From NCBI RefSeq assembly GCF_000813145.1, contig NZ_BAZF01000017.1, forward strand, positions 1 through 64,000: DNA of 64,000 nucleotides. The letters are read 5' to 3'. Below the pieces are notes generated by a model. The model searched no databases, had not been told where the DNA came from, and worked only from the letters and a program-made list of their open reading frames with translations. Source of the DNA: Geobacter sp. OR-1. GTDB lineage: Bacteria; Desulfobacterota; Desulfuromonadia; Geobacterales; DSM-12255. The position numbers and the translations under genes were made by a program. Shown in pieces: positions 25,192 to 33,085 of the stretch (position 1 is the stretch's first letter; each line of letters opens with the position of its first letter).

Positions 25192-26097
25192 CTACATCAT
25201 GCCGCCGCGTGGGTGCATTCTTCCGCCGGTATAGTTCCAGAAATACCTTTGGCTCGTCATGTTGCGAAACATGCCTGAATAATTACCGAACCCGCCGGTA
25301 GATGTCGTGATTACGCCGAGCATGCCCTGCATCTGGCCCCGCATGGAATTCATGAATGTGCTGTTCATTCCCAGACCCTGGTTGCTATTGTCGGCAATCT
25401 GTTGCAGGTTCTGGTTCATCAGCCCCATCATGCTCCGGAAACGCCCCGCGTTGACGCTCGTCCCATTCATAACCAGTGCCGCCTGATCCGCCATCAGGCT
25501 TGCCATCTGCTGCGCAGCCTGATGCATAGCCTGGTACTGCGCCCGATACTGGCCAGCTTTGGCGCCGGCCACATAGTCGCCGAGCATGTTCATCCCGCCG
25601 GGCAGGCCCAGCTGGTTGCGCAGCTGCGTCATGGCATCGGCCAAGGTCATGCCCGGATTCGCCTCGAGTTTTGCCCGAAGCAGGGTCGACATTGGGCTGA
25701 TAAAGTTGCTGACTGTGCCCGAGGTTGCCGTAGCAGGGATGCAGAGCACATAGGAGTTCTGGAGCGTTTGCCCCGGATTGTCCATGTCGATGGTCTGGCC
25801 CTTGATCGCCACTGCCACAACCGGATATTTCCCCAGGTCCTCAGGGGCAATATTAAGGGTGTAGGCGCCAGTCTGATCAGTAGTGGTGGACGGCTCGCCG
25901 GCATCCAGCTGATAGTTGCCATTTTTGTCGAGAAACACCTGGGCATTCTGGAGGTAGCCGTCGGCAACAGCGCCGCTGACCGTTGTTGTACCGGCAGGGG
26001 TTACGCTGCTGCTGCTGGCGCTGCCGCTGCCACTGCTGCCGCAGCCTGCTACTAATGCCACACTCATCAAACCTGCTGCTGCCAGAATCTTTTTCAT
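25192..26097 (-). CDS. Methionine-rich lipoprotein, last gene of envelope cluster
   Basis: Lipoprotein of 301 residues with lipobox VALVAGC and a Ser/Gly linker. It then has a carboxypeptidase-regulatory-like beta domain (TTVSGAVADGYLQNAQVFLD, DKNGNYQLDAGEP, TGAYTLNI), a helical middle and a C-terminal part very rich in Met, Gln and Asn (FRSMMGLMNQNLQQ, FMNSMRGQMQGM), ending GGRMHPRGGMM. No family name comes to mind for the whole protein. It is last in a tight four-gene unit (27-bp gap to the barrel gene), all exported and Met-rich, which suggests a joint envelope function, possibly soft-metal binding through Met thioethers (inference). Confidence 0.75.
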   Translation of the reverse strand: MKKILAAAGLMSVALVAGCGSSGSGSASSSSVTPAGTTTVSGAVADGYLQNAQVFLDKNGNYQLDAGEPSTTTDQTGAYTLNIAPEDLGKYPVVAVAIKGQTIDMDNPGQTLQNSYVLCIPATATSGTVSNFISPMSTLLRAKLEANPGMTLADAMTQLRNQLGLPGGMNMLGDYVAGAKAGQYRAQYQAMHQAAQQMASLMADQAALVMNGTSVNAGRFRSMMGLMNQNLQQIADNSNQGLGMNSTFMNSMRGQMQGMLGVITTSTGGFGNYSGMFRNMTSQRYFWNYTGGRMHPRGGMM

Positions 26098-26124
26098 CGG
26101 TATAACTCCTTTGTCGTATGTTGG

Positions 26125-26991
26125 TTAAAAATCGTAAAATATTGCCAATCCGGTGCCGTAATCGGGGCTGGCCTTTGCTATCCCCTTGGCCAGATAGCCG
26201 TCGACGCCGATATGCTCAGTCAACTGGTACTTCACTCGCAGCCGCGCCTCCAGGAGTGGTGCTCCCCCCTCGACGGTGGGGGTGCTCCCTTTGGCGAACA
26301 ACATCGGCCGCAACCGGTCGGTGAGCTGATAGCCGCCGCCGGCGTAGTAATACAGGTAGTCCTTGACCGCCAGGACCGATGACTTCCCCTGGAACGCGTA
26401 CCCCGCCTCGCAGTCGGCAAACCACGCGCCGAACCATTTGGTCAGCTCCACGGCAAAACCCTCGTCAAACGCCCCGGAGCCGAGAAACTTGTTCTTGTCC
26501 GCCGTGGGGAATTTGACGTAAAAATTTGGGCGGATGGCCGGCACGAACCGTTCCTCGGTGTACAGGACATACCCTGCCTTGAGCTTCATGTCGCCAAGCC
26601 CGGCCTCGGATTTGTCGACGTTTCCCGCCGATGCGGACGTCATCGCCCCGCTCCCCGTCCGCTGGCCATTCATGGGGGCCATCATCGACCTGCTACCCGT
26701 GGCCTGCCCTTGCATCCCCATGAACTGCCCAGCTACCACCGCGCTGGTGCTCTGGTAGACAATGGGGAGTTCCAGGGAGAAGTCGAGCCGGTCGGTCGGG
26801 TTGACAGTCGCGGTAAACGGCAGGTAGATGGAGTCCGTTGTAATCCCGGTACCGTATTTCCCCGATGCGAACTCGAAGCCGAGACCCACTGAATAGGCGG
26901 TTCCCTCGGCATGGGCGCATACCGGGAGAAGGATGGCGGCCGCAGCCGCAAGAAGGAGGAAAGGTTGTACCGGTCCAGGTAATTGTTTCAC
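26125..26991 (-). CDS. Outer-membrane beta-barrel protein (MetA-pathway/transporter-like family)
   Basis: Protein of 288 residues with a signal peptide (about 1-28, cut after CAHA). Alternating beta-strand segments follow (YSVGLGFEFASGKYG, DRLDFSLELPIVYQ, LKAGYVLYTE, RPNFYVKFPTADKNKF, AGGGYQLTDRLRPMLFAKGST), ending in the aromatic GLAIFYDF typical of barrel insertion. It resembles the phenol-degradation MetA-like barrel family. An unusual Met/Gly/Ser loop (FMGMQGQATGSRSMMAPMNG) at about 95-115 matches the composition of its neighbours. The barrel could be the outer-membrane channel or anchor of the cluster. Confidence 0.8.
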   Translation of the reverse strand: MKQLPGPVQPFLLLAAAAAILLPVCAHAEGTAYSVGLGFEFASGKYGTGITTDSIYLPFTATVNPTDRLDFSLELPIVYQSTSAVVAGQFMGMQGQATGSRSMMAPMNGQRTGSGAMTSASAGNVDKSEAGLGDMKLKAGYVLYTEERFVPAIRPNFYVKFPTADKNKFLGSGAFDEGFAVELTKWFGAWFADCEAGYAFQGKSSVLAVKDYLYYYAGGGYQLTDRLRPMLFAKGSTPTVEGGAPLLEARLRVKYQLTEHIGVDGYLAKGIAKASPDYGTGLAIFYDF

Positions 26992-27043
26992 TGTCTGCTC
27001 CTCTGAAGATATTCGTCTGGTGCGGGGAACCAGCGTACAAGGC

Positions 27044-27559
27044 TCAGTGCCTCATCCCGCCGCCACCGCCCCGCATCATGCCGCCGCCCGGCCCGCCCGA
27101 CATGCCGCCACCGCCTCGCCCCGACCATCCGCCCCATCCGCGGTCGCTCCTAACCATCGACTGACCGCCGGTTGTCCGGTTGGTGAGTCTCTGTACCAGA
27201 AGATACGTATTGCCGTCCTTCCCCTGGGCCTTTGATCCTTTGGCAACGACCTCGTCGTTGGGGTGCAGCGGTGTCTCCCGTTTCTCCCAGAACCAGGAGG
27301 GGCCGAGACTGAGGGTAACGATCTCGCCACCTGCCTTGACATCGACGAACACCTGCTCCTTGTCGTCGATCCGGGGGGATGACGCCACTCGGCCGGAGAC
27401 GGTCGTAACGGTATTGACATCGTACCCTTTGTTGAAGTCGAGACCGCTCTTACCCAGATCGTCGCCGCCGAAGCCGAAGCCTGCGAACGCGGTGCCGGTC
27501 AACAGGCAGTTCAGGATGGCTGCCAGCACGATATGGTGGGAAAAACGATCTCGACTCAT
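27044..27559 (-). CDS. Exported OB-like protein with Gly/Met/Arg tail
   Basis: Protein of 171 residues: signal peptide (1-26, TGTAFA), a linker, then a beta-rich domain (TTVSGRVASSPRIDDKEQVFVDVKAGGEIVTLSLGPSWFW, LHPNDEVVAKGSKAQGKDGNTYLLVQRL). The strand pattern and SGRV/VxxGS turns look like an OB-fold (DUF5666 or MamC-independent; not certain). It ends with a glycine-rich tail containing repeated GGM and a final MRH. Tail glycine with Met, Arg and His suggests a flexible metal- or nucleic-acid-like binding arm. It lies 23 bases after the small Met-rich gene and 52 bases before the barrel gene. Confidence 0.72.
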   Translation of the reverse strand: MSRDRFSHHIVLAAILNCLLTGTAFAGFGFGGDDLGKSGLDFNKGYDVNTVTTVSGRVASSPRIDDKEQVFVDVKAGGEIVTLSLGPSWFWEKRETPLHPNDEVVAKGSKAQGKDGNTYLLVQRLTNRTTGGQSMVRSDRGWGGWSGRGGGGMSGGPGGGMMRGGGGGMRH

Positions 27560-27582
27560 GGGTACCTATTCCCCGGGCAATG

Positions 27583-27843
27583 TTACTTGGTGGTTGTGGT
27601 AGTGGAAGATTGTGGAACTGTCATGTGCAACTGCTGCATAGTAGCACTGGTGGTACCGGTCGGCATCGTGCTCCGTGGGCCGGTGCCGCTCATGGTGCCT
27701 TGCTGCATGCCTGGAGAAGCCGGATGGCTGCCGGCCATGCTCATCCGGCCCCCGCCGGTCCCACTGCCAAGAGCGAATGCCTGCGCAGCGACGCTGAGGA
27801 TAGCGATGGTTGCCACTGTGGCAATGGTAGCGTTTCGTTTCAT
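27583..27843 (-). CDS. Small exported Met/Ser/Thr-rich protein, first gene of cluster
   Basis: Protein of 86 residues with a strong GGAGG before ATG 27843 and a signal peptide (TIATVATIAILSVAAQAFA). The mature part is low-complexity: GRMSMAGSHPASPGMQQGTM, then Ser/Thr/Met/Gln and a final run of Thr. It has no globular look. As first gene of the unit it follows an intergenic region with an inverted repeat and a possible but poor sigma54-like site (27888-27904; the -12 GC is missing). Function unknown. Confidence 0.65.
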   Translation of the reverse strand: MKRNATIATVATIAILSVAAQAFALGSGTGGGRMSMAGSHPASPGMQQGTMSGTGPRSTMPTGTTSATMQQLHMTVPQSSTTTTTK

Positions 27844-27977
27844 CTGGAATACCTCCGTGGTGAATTGTTGTTTCTGACGGGTGATATTCCACGCCCCATG
27901 CCAATGGGGATATTTCCAGTAACCTGCTGATTTAATGGCATACTTTATCGCTGAAAGGTTTCTCCTGTCGGGAAACA

Positions 27978-28016
27978 GGTGCAAAATCCTGCACCGGTAG
28001 CGCACGGTTTTGCACC
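27978..28016. promoter_or_regulatory. Inverted repeats upstream of the Met-rich cluster, candidate activator sites
   Basis: GGTGCAAAA (27978-27986) is the exact reverse complement of TTTTGCACC (28008-28016). A further TGCACC (27990-27995) forms a second, closer pair with the left arm. The sites lie 135-170 bases before the first cluster gene and just after the sigma54-activator gene, where an NtrC-type enhancer would be expected. The repeats are directly visible; the role is inference. Confidence 0.5.
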
Positions 28017-28022
28017 TCCAAC

Positions 28023-29369
28023 TCAGTCGTCGAGCAGGCCATACTCTTTCAACTTATACTGCAGAGCCCGTTTGGAGATCCCTAACTCCTCTGCAGCCAG
28101 GCGTCGGTTGCCCCTTTGTCTCTCCAGCGCCTTGACGATCAACTCCCGTTCCACATCTTTCAATGCTTCGCGACTGTCCCTGCTCTCCGGTACGCTCCTG
28201 TTAAGGATTGCTTCCGGCAGATTGGCGCACCTGACCATCCCCTGCGCCAGGATAACCGCCCTCTCCATGGCATTCTGGAGTTCGCGGACATTTCCCGGCC
28301 AGGCGTAACCCTTCAGTGCGGTCAGAGCCTCGGCTTCCACACCCTTCAGCTTCTTGCCGATCTGGCGGCCGAACCGGTCGAGGAAATAGTCCACCAGCAG
28401 CGGGATTGCGTCAACCCGCTCCCGTAAAGGGGGAAGATGCAGGGGGAAGACGTTGAGCCGGTAGTAAAGGTCTTCGCGGAAGCGCCGCTCCGCTACTTCA
28501 ACCTGGAGATTGCGGTTAGTGGCGGCAATGACCCGAACTTCAGCCCGGATCTCCTTGCTGCCGCCCACCCGTTCGAAGACCCGCTCCTGGAGCACCCGCA
28601 GTAGCTTTGCTTGCAGCGCCAGGGGCATTTCTCCGATTTCGTCCAGAAAGATTGTTCCGCCTCGTGCCAGTTCAAACTTACCCTGACGCGCCTGGATCGC
28701 CCCGGTAAACGCCCCCTTCTCATGGCCGAACAGCTCGCTTTCCAGCAGATTTTCCGGAATGGCGGCACAGTTGAGTGGAACGAAGCCGGCCTTGCTCCGC
28801 TGGCTTAGAAGGTGGATGATACGGGCAATCAGCTCTTTACCGGTGCCGCTCTCGCCATAAATGAGCACATTGGCGGTGGTCCCGGCCACATCGAGCACCA
28901 GTTGCCGGACTTTTGCCATGGCCTGCCCGGCAAAGACCAGTTCCTCGGGTGGCAGTCCTGCTGATTCCGATTCTTTAAGCGAGAGGAGTTCCCGGGTTCG
29001 CCACTGGCTCTCGATGACCCGTGTCACCAGCGTCAGGAGCGCTTCAGGGGCAACGAGCGGCTTGGTCAGGAAATCGACCGCTCCTTCCTTCATGGCGGCC
29101 ACAGCTTCGTCTACGGTGCCGTATGCGGTAAGAAAGATAAATTGTGGCGGGCTCGGGTCCTGGCGGGTTTCCCGGAACAGCTCGAGCCCGCCTTTGCCGG
29201 GCATCTTCAGGTCGGAGATGACCAGGTCAAAGCTTTCTTTGGCAAGCCTTCGCGCCCCTTCACGGCCATCGCAGGCAAGGACGACCTCGTACCCCTCATC
29301 CTCCAGGATCGTCTGGACAAAGCTCCGAAATGTTTCATCGTCCTCGATCAGTAGTATGCGTCCAGTCAT
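28023..29369 (-). CDS. Sigma54-dependent NtrC-family response regulator (ZraR/HydG-like)
   Basis: Activator of about 448 residues. The receiver has phospho-Asp in DLVISDLKMPGKGG. The AAA+ domain has Walker A GESGTGKE, the sigma54-contact loop GAFTGA and Walker B GGTIFLDEIGEM, and the C-terminal Fis-type HTH is RRLAAEELGISKRALQYKLKEYGL. All parts are intact. The preferred start is ATG 29369 (MTGRILL) with GGGGAT upstream; an alternative ATG 29393 overlaps the kinase stop (ATGA) but has no ribosome site. The kinase gene directly upstream is frameshifted. Likely targets are the flanking exported genes on both sides, as with ZraR and zraP. Confidence 0.93.
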   Translation of the reverse strand: MTGRILLIEDDETFRSFVQTILEDEGYEVVLACDGREGARRLAKESFDLVISDLKMPGKGGLELFRETRQDPSPPQFIFLTAYGTVDEAVAAMKEGAVDFLTKPLVAPEALLTLVTRVIESQWRTRELLSLKESESAGLPPEELVFAGQAMAKVRQLVLDVAGTTANVLIYGESGTGKELIARIIHLLSQRSKAGFVPLNCAAIPENLLESELFGHEKGAFTGAIQARQGKFELARGGTIFLDEIGEMPLALQAKLLRVLQERVFERVGGSKEIRAEVRVIAATNRNLQVEVAERRFREDLYYRLNVFPLHLPPLRERVDAIPLLVDYFLDRFGRQIGKKLKGVEAEALTALKGYAWPGNVRELQNAMERAVILAQGMVRCANLPEAILNRSVPESRDSREALKDVERELIVKALERQRGNRRLAAEELGISKRALQYKLKEYGLLDD

Positions 29370-29389
29370 CGGAATCCCCGTTGATGTAA

Positions 29390-30620
29390 TCATGTTTGCA
29401 TGTGACGCGGCATGGTTATGAGAACCTTGGTCCCTTGCCCGGCAGAGCTGTTCACTTCGATGGTGCCGTTGTGCTCTTCAATGATTTTCCTGCAGAGCGC
29501 CAGCCCCAGGCCGGTCCCCTTGGCCTTGGTGGTAAAGAACGGCTCGAAGATCCTCGACTTCGACTCAGGGGCGATCCCCTCTCCGGTATCGCTTACGACA
29601 ATGGAGACGTTCTTGCCGGATGTCGCAAATGCAATACCGAGGGTTCCACCCGCAGGCATTGCCTGGAGCGCGTTTTTCACCAGATTGAGCAGTACCTGGC
29701 CGAACCGGTCCCGGTCGCCAATGAGTTGCACCGCTGCAGAGGAGTTGACCGTGATTGCCACCCCCTGCTCATCGGCCTCGCTGCGGATAAGCGCAACCGT
29801 GTCTGCGATCAGTTCTTCGAGGCCGAACTTGACCGGCCGCAACCGGTCGCTGCCGGCGTAGGCGAGGAGGTTGGTGACAAGGTTTTCCAATCGCAGGGTT
29901 TCCGTGACAATCCGGTGGGCAAAACCGCGGTTCCGCTCATCAGTCGGTCGCTTCTCGATGATCTGGGCAAATCCCTTGATTCCCCCCAGAGGATTTCTGA
30001 TCTCATGGGCGAGCATGGCCCCCATCTCCCCAAGTCTGGCCAGACTCTCCTGTCTCGCCATCTCTAGTTGATGCTTTTCCTCACGCACGGCGAAGCGATA
30101 GATGACGATCGACAGAACCCACCCAGCGAGCAGCAGCGCCAGGAGTATCGTCATGTTCAGTTCTGCCTTGCGGATAACGGCATCGGCCCGGTAGGTATGC
30201 AGGGTCAGGAGCAGCACCAGGGTCTGGCCGGGGAGATGGACCGGGGAGAGGAATTCATAGGCTTTTTACCCCGGTCCCCAGCGTCACTCGTCCTTCGACG
30301 ACCACTTCTCTCCTCAGGACGTCCGCATACCTGGGATCGTTGGCCGGCAAGCCGATCAGGTCCGGGTTGGAATGGAAGCGGTACGAGCCGTTGCGATCTA
30401 CGACAGCAAGAAACGCCAGCTCATTCGGGCGCAGGGTGTCGAGAGAGCGCAATGTTTGATCGTGCGCGGCAATATTCTCAACAGCTGCGGTGATTGAGAG
30501 GGCCATCCCGCGAAGGTTCTCCTGCGCTATTGGGGTGGCAGCCCGGTAGTTGCTGACCGCAAACCAGAGCAGTGCCGCTGACAGTGCGGCCCCACAGATG
30601 AGTAAGAGTATCTTCAGCAT
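29390..30620 (-). pseudogene. Sensor histidine kinase interrupted by a one-base frameshift (ZraS-like)
   Basis: Two open frames give one kinase. The first (from ATG 30620, 121 codons) has a membrane helix and a periplasmic Cache-like sensor (LAFLAVVDRNGSYRFHSNPDLIGLP), then stops after GTGVKSL. The second continues the same protein: EFLSPVHLPGQTLVLLLTLH, a second helix, HisKA LAHEIRNPLGGIKGFAQII, N box and G boxes (DTGEGI, GTGLGLA). The break is at a run of five T (30263-30267 on the plus strand). Four instead of five would restore GVKAYEFLSPV. It is either a real inactivating mutation, a phase-variable tract or a sequencing error. Residues around the active site are all intact. Confidence 0.88.
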
Positions 30621-30784
30621 CGGCCCTCGATTCCTATTGCTGACTTATATTATCATTTTCGCCGGATATTGCCCGATTAATTTCATAATATGCATATGTG
30701 CATTCGCAGGGAATATTAGCTCGGCCATTCCAGGCAACCGGCTATTCCGAAGATTTGTTGCCACGAGGTCCGGATTGATCGGTA

Positions 30785-30812
30785 CGTTACCCCAGATGGG
30801 GTATGGGTAACG
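30785..30812. promoter_or_regulatory. Inverted repeat upstream of a sigma54 promoter, candidate enhancer
   Basis: TACCCC-AGAT-GGGGTA (30788-30803) is a perfect palindrome, nested with CGTTACCC (30785-30792) and GGGTAACG (30805-30812). It lies about 85-110 bases upstream of the -24 box at 30897, the normal distance for an NtrC-type activator site. Confidence 0.6.
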
Positions 30813-30896
30813 GATATCGAGCGGTAATTTCCCCGAATATTTCGGCACCGTCAAGATTATTGCAAGATTTTCAATGGGTTGTAAAAGTTTTCCGCC

Positions 30897-30913
30897 TTGG
30901 CACTTTATATGCT
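30897..30913 (+). promoter_or_regulatory. Sigma54 (-24/-12) promoter
   Basis: TTGGCACTTTATATGCT matches the consensus TTGGCAC-N5-TTGCT at all positions but one, with invariant GG and GC exactly 12 bases apart. Transcription would start about 30 bases before the ATG of the Lys/Ala-repeat gene. The kinase/activator pair is divergent from it. Confidence 0.82.
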
Positions 30914-30956
30914 GTTACCTGGGTGTGTTTCAACATTACATCCAAGGAGATATCCC

Positions 30957-31199
30957 ATGAAAAAAGTTCTTTCCACCGTTGTTGCTGCTCTTGTTGCCCT
31001 TGCTTTTGCCGGCGTAGCTTTCGCTGCTGAACCTGCTGGCATGCCGGCTGGTCACCCGGCTGTTGGTGCTCCTGCCGCCGAGGCGAAGAAAGAAGTGAAG
31101 AAGCCTGCCAAGAAGGCCAAGAAAGCCAAGAAAGCCAAGAAAGCCAAGAAAGCCGCTGTAAAAGAAGAGGCGCCGGCTGCAGCTCCTGTCGCAAAGTAG
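30957..31199 (+). CDS. Small exported Lys/Ala-repeat (polycationic) protein
   Basis: Protein of 80 residues with AAGGAGATATCCC before ATG 30957. The signal peptide (VLSTVVAALVALAFAGVAFA) is followed by a Pro/Ala/Gly/Met segment, then a strongly basic stretch of AKK repeats (about 42-64) and an acidic/Ala end (KEEAPAAAP). The repeat is encoded by near-identical 9-bp units (GCCAAGAAA). It looks like the C-terminal tails of histone H1-like proteins, but the signal peptide puts it in the periplasm or outside. It could neutralise LPS or other polyanions under stress (inference). It is driven by a near-consensus sigma54 promoter. Confidence 0.78.
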   Translation: MKKVLSTVVAALVALAFAGVAFAAEPAGMPAGHPAVGAPAAEAKKEVKKPAKKAKKAKKAKKAKKAAVKEEAPAAAPVAK

Positions 31200-31229
31200 T
31201 GCAATAAGTCATACAAAATCCGGTTAACT

Positions 31230-31268
31230 CAACTGGCCGTTCCATTTAGGGGCGGCCAGTTGTTGTTT
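31230..31268 (+). terminator. Terminator after the Lys/Ala-repeat gene
   Basis: Perfect 10-bp stem CAACTGGCCG (31230-31239) with CGGCCAGTTG (31253-31262), 13-base loop, T-rich tail TTGTTT. Confidence 0.82.
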
Positions 31269-31433
31269 AAAGTACATAACCATTACCTGTTTTCTCCGCT
31301 TATCCTGAACAATTCCCCATATCCGAACAGGTCACCCGGGTGCCACAGCTGTTTGTCGACCCTCTGCTCAATGATTGACAATAGGCACGAATTCTGTACG
31401 CTAGAATCGGGATTTAGGCCTGGAGTGGGAAAC

Positions 31434-31844
31434 ATGAGAATTGTAGAGTGGGAACAGAGATTCAGCCTGGGGATCAACCATATTGACAAGCATCACCGGC
31501 ATCTGCTGGAGCTGCTGAACATGGCATATCGGGCCTTTACCGAGTCCCGGGATATAAATGACGCCAGGTGCCTGTTCCACGAACTCCTTGCCTATGCGGA
31601 ATATCATTTTGCTGCCGAAGAGGAGTTGATGCAGCGGTACGAATACACAGGGTCTGCTGCACATGTTGCTGAACATGAAAAATTCAGGGTTACGGTCAAT
31701 GAACTGCTCGGCAGATTTCTCTCATCAGCGCAGCAATATAATGTCGAAGTGATTTACTTTCTGGAAGAGTGGCTGATAAATCATATTCTGTTTGTGGATA
31801 AAGAGTTTGCTGCTGCCGTTATTGCCAAGGGGTATGAACGGTAA
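31434..31844 (+). CDS. Bacteriohemerythrin
   Basis: Single-domain hemerythrin of 136 residues that binds O2 at a non-heme di-iron site. The ligand pattern is complete: WEQRFSLGINHIDKHHRHLLELLN, YAEYHFAAEEELM, HVAEHEKF and INHILFVDKEF. Stand-alone bacteriohemerythrins scavenge or sense O2 in anaerobes and microaerobes. The start is ATG 31434 (MRIVEWEQ) behind GGAGTGGGAAAC; upstream in-frame sequence is not hemerythrin-like. It ends 15 bases before thiM. Confidence 0.93.
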   Translation: MRIVEWEQRFSLGINHIDKHHRHLLELLNMAYRAFTESRDINDARCLFHELLAYAEYHFAAEEELMQRYEYTGSAAHVAEHEKFRVTVNELLGRFLSSAQQYNVEVIYFLEEWLINHILFVDKEFAAAVIAKGYER

Positions 31845-31859
31845 CATTGGAGGATGGCT

Positions 31860-32660
31860 GTGCAGAAGCCGGAATCAGATACTATTGTAGCTTGGCCACA
31901 CCCTGACGTTAAGAACGACTTGGCCAGGTTGCGTCAAAGTTCCCCACTGACGCATTGCATCACAAATATTGTTGTGACGAATTTCACGGCGAATGTGCTG
32001 CTGGCGGTGGGTGGCTCCCCGGCGATGATTGTTGCTACCGAGGAGGTCGCCGAATTTGTGCGCATCGCCCGGGCACTCCTGATCAATGTCGGCACTATTA
32101 CCGGCCATGACGCCGCAGCGATGCTCAAGGCGGCCGCCACTGCTGCTGAGACAGGAACCCCCTGGGTGCTCGACCCGGTTGCGGCAGGCGTACTGGAGTT
32201 CAGGACCAGTGTTGTGAGGGAGTTGATCAGGTACAACCCAGCAGTCATCAGGGGCAATGCCTCTGAAATACTGTCGGTTGCCGGAGCTGTCGGCGGCGCG
32301 AAGGGGGTTGATTCAACCGCATCGTCCCTGGATGCGTTGCCTGTTGCGCGAAAACTGGCCGAGCAAACCGGTGCTGTAATAGCGGTAAGCGGAGAGATCG
32401 ATTACATAACCGACGGGAAGTCGGTGATAAGAGTGCCCGGCGGTGATGTAATCATGACCAGGGTAACAGGAACCGGCTGCGCGCTCGGCGCCTTGATTGC
32501 AGCTCTGCTTTCGGTCACCGAGTCTCCGTTGCGGGCAGCCGCATCGGCTTCGGCCATCTTTGCCATAGCAGGGGAGCGTGCTGCAAAGGTTTCGCAGGGG
32601 CCCGGCAGCTTTAGCGTTGCATTTCTGGATCAGTTGTCACTGCTGCCGGACGGAATCTGA
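31860..32660 (+). CDS. thiM: Hydroxyethylthiazole kinase ThiM
   Basis: Salvage enzyme that phosphorylates 4-methyl-5-(2-hydroxyethyl)thiazole for thiamine synthesis. Family motifs are [55 protein letters not shown] and the ATP-site [16 protein letters not shown]; length is normal at about 266. The start is uncertain. ATG 31854 directly abuts GGAGG, too close to use it, while GTG 31860 has six-base spacing and is preferred. No thiE or thiD is adjacent and I see no TPP riboswitch upstream. Confidence 0.93.
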   Translation: MQKPESDTIVAWPHPDVKNDLARLRQSSPLTHCITNIVVTNFTANVLLAVGGSPAMIVATEEVAEFVRIARALLINVGTITGHDAAAMLKAAATAAETGTPWVLDPVAAGVLEFRTSVVRELIRYNPAVIRGNASEILSVAGAVGGAKGVDSTASSLDALPVARKLAEQTGAVIAVSGEIDYITDGKSVIRVPGGDVIMTRVTGTGCALGALIAALLSVTESPLRAAASASAIFAIAGERAAKVSQGPGSFSVAFLDQLSLLPDGI

Positions 32661-32695
32661 TCAGGTGGTGCATTGATTTCCGGAGCATATATCAG

Positions 32696-33073
32696 ATGAA
32701 AACAGCGGTAACCATAGCATTTTTCTGCGCCGGCGGCGGGCTCACCCGCTATTATCTCTCCGGATGGGTCTACAGCCTGATGGGCCGGACCTTCCCCTAC
32801 GGCACCTTTGCCGTCAATATTATCGGCGCGTATTTCATCGGCCTGATCATGGAACTCGGCATGCGCAGCAGCGCCATACCCGACACCCTGCGCCTGGGGC
32901 TTACCGTTGGTTTCCTGGGAGGCCTGACCACGTTCTCCACGTTCAGCTATGAAACCTTCAAGCTTCTGGAAGAGGGCCAGCTGCTGGTGGCTTTTGTCAA
33001 TGTGCTGGCCAGTGTGGCAGTCTGTCTTGCGTTTACCTGGCTCGGGATAATCACCATCCGCTCGATTTCATAA
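32696..33073 (+). CDS. crcB: Fluoride ion channel CrcB/FluC
   Basis: Dual-topology small membrane protein of 125 residues that exports fluoride. The four helices carry GGGLTRYYLS, PYGTFAVNIIGAYFIG and the central GFLGGLTTFSTFSYE with the Phe and Thr residues of the fluoride pathway. Only one copy is present, so it should form homodimers. Only 35 bases separate it from thiM, which leaves no room for a fluoride riboswitch. A DUF190 gene follows after 12 bases, the common pairing. Confidence 0.94.
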   Translation: MKTAVTIAFFCAGGGLTRYYLSGWVYSLMGRTFPYGTFAVNIIGAYFIGLIMELGMRSSAIPDTLRLGLTVGFLGGLTTFSTFSYETFKLLEEGQLLVAFVNVLASVAVCLAFTWLGIITIRSIS

Positions 33074-33085
33074 AGGAGAAGGCAA

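Noticed and set aside
25402-26055. 217-codon plus-strand frame opposite the Met-rich lipoprotein
   Set aside because: Antisense shadow; the minus frame has lipobox, ribosome site and domain pattern.
27888-27904. Sigma54 promoter before the Met-rich cluster
   Set aside because: -24 box good but the -12 GC is GG; kept only as a possible element in the findings.
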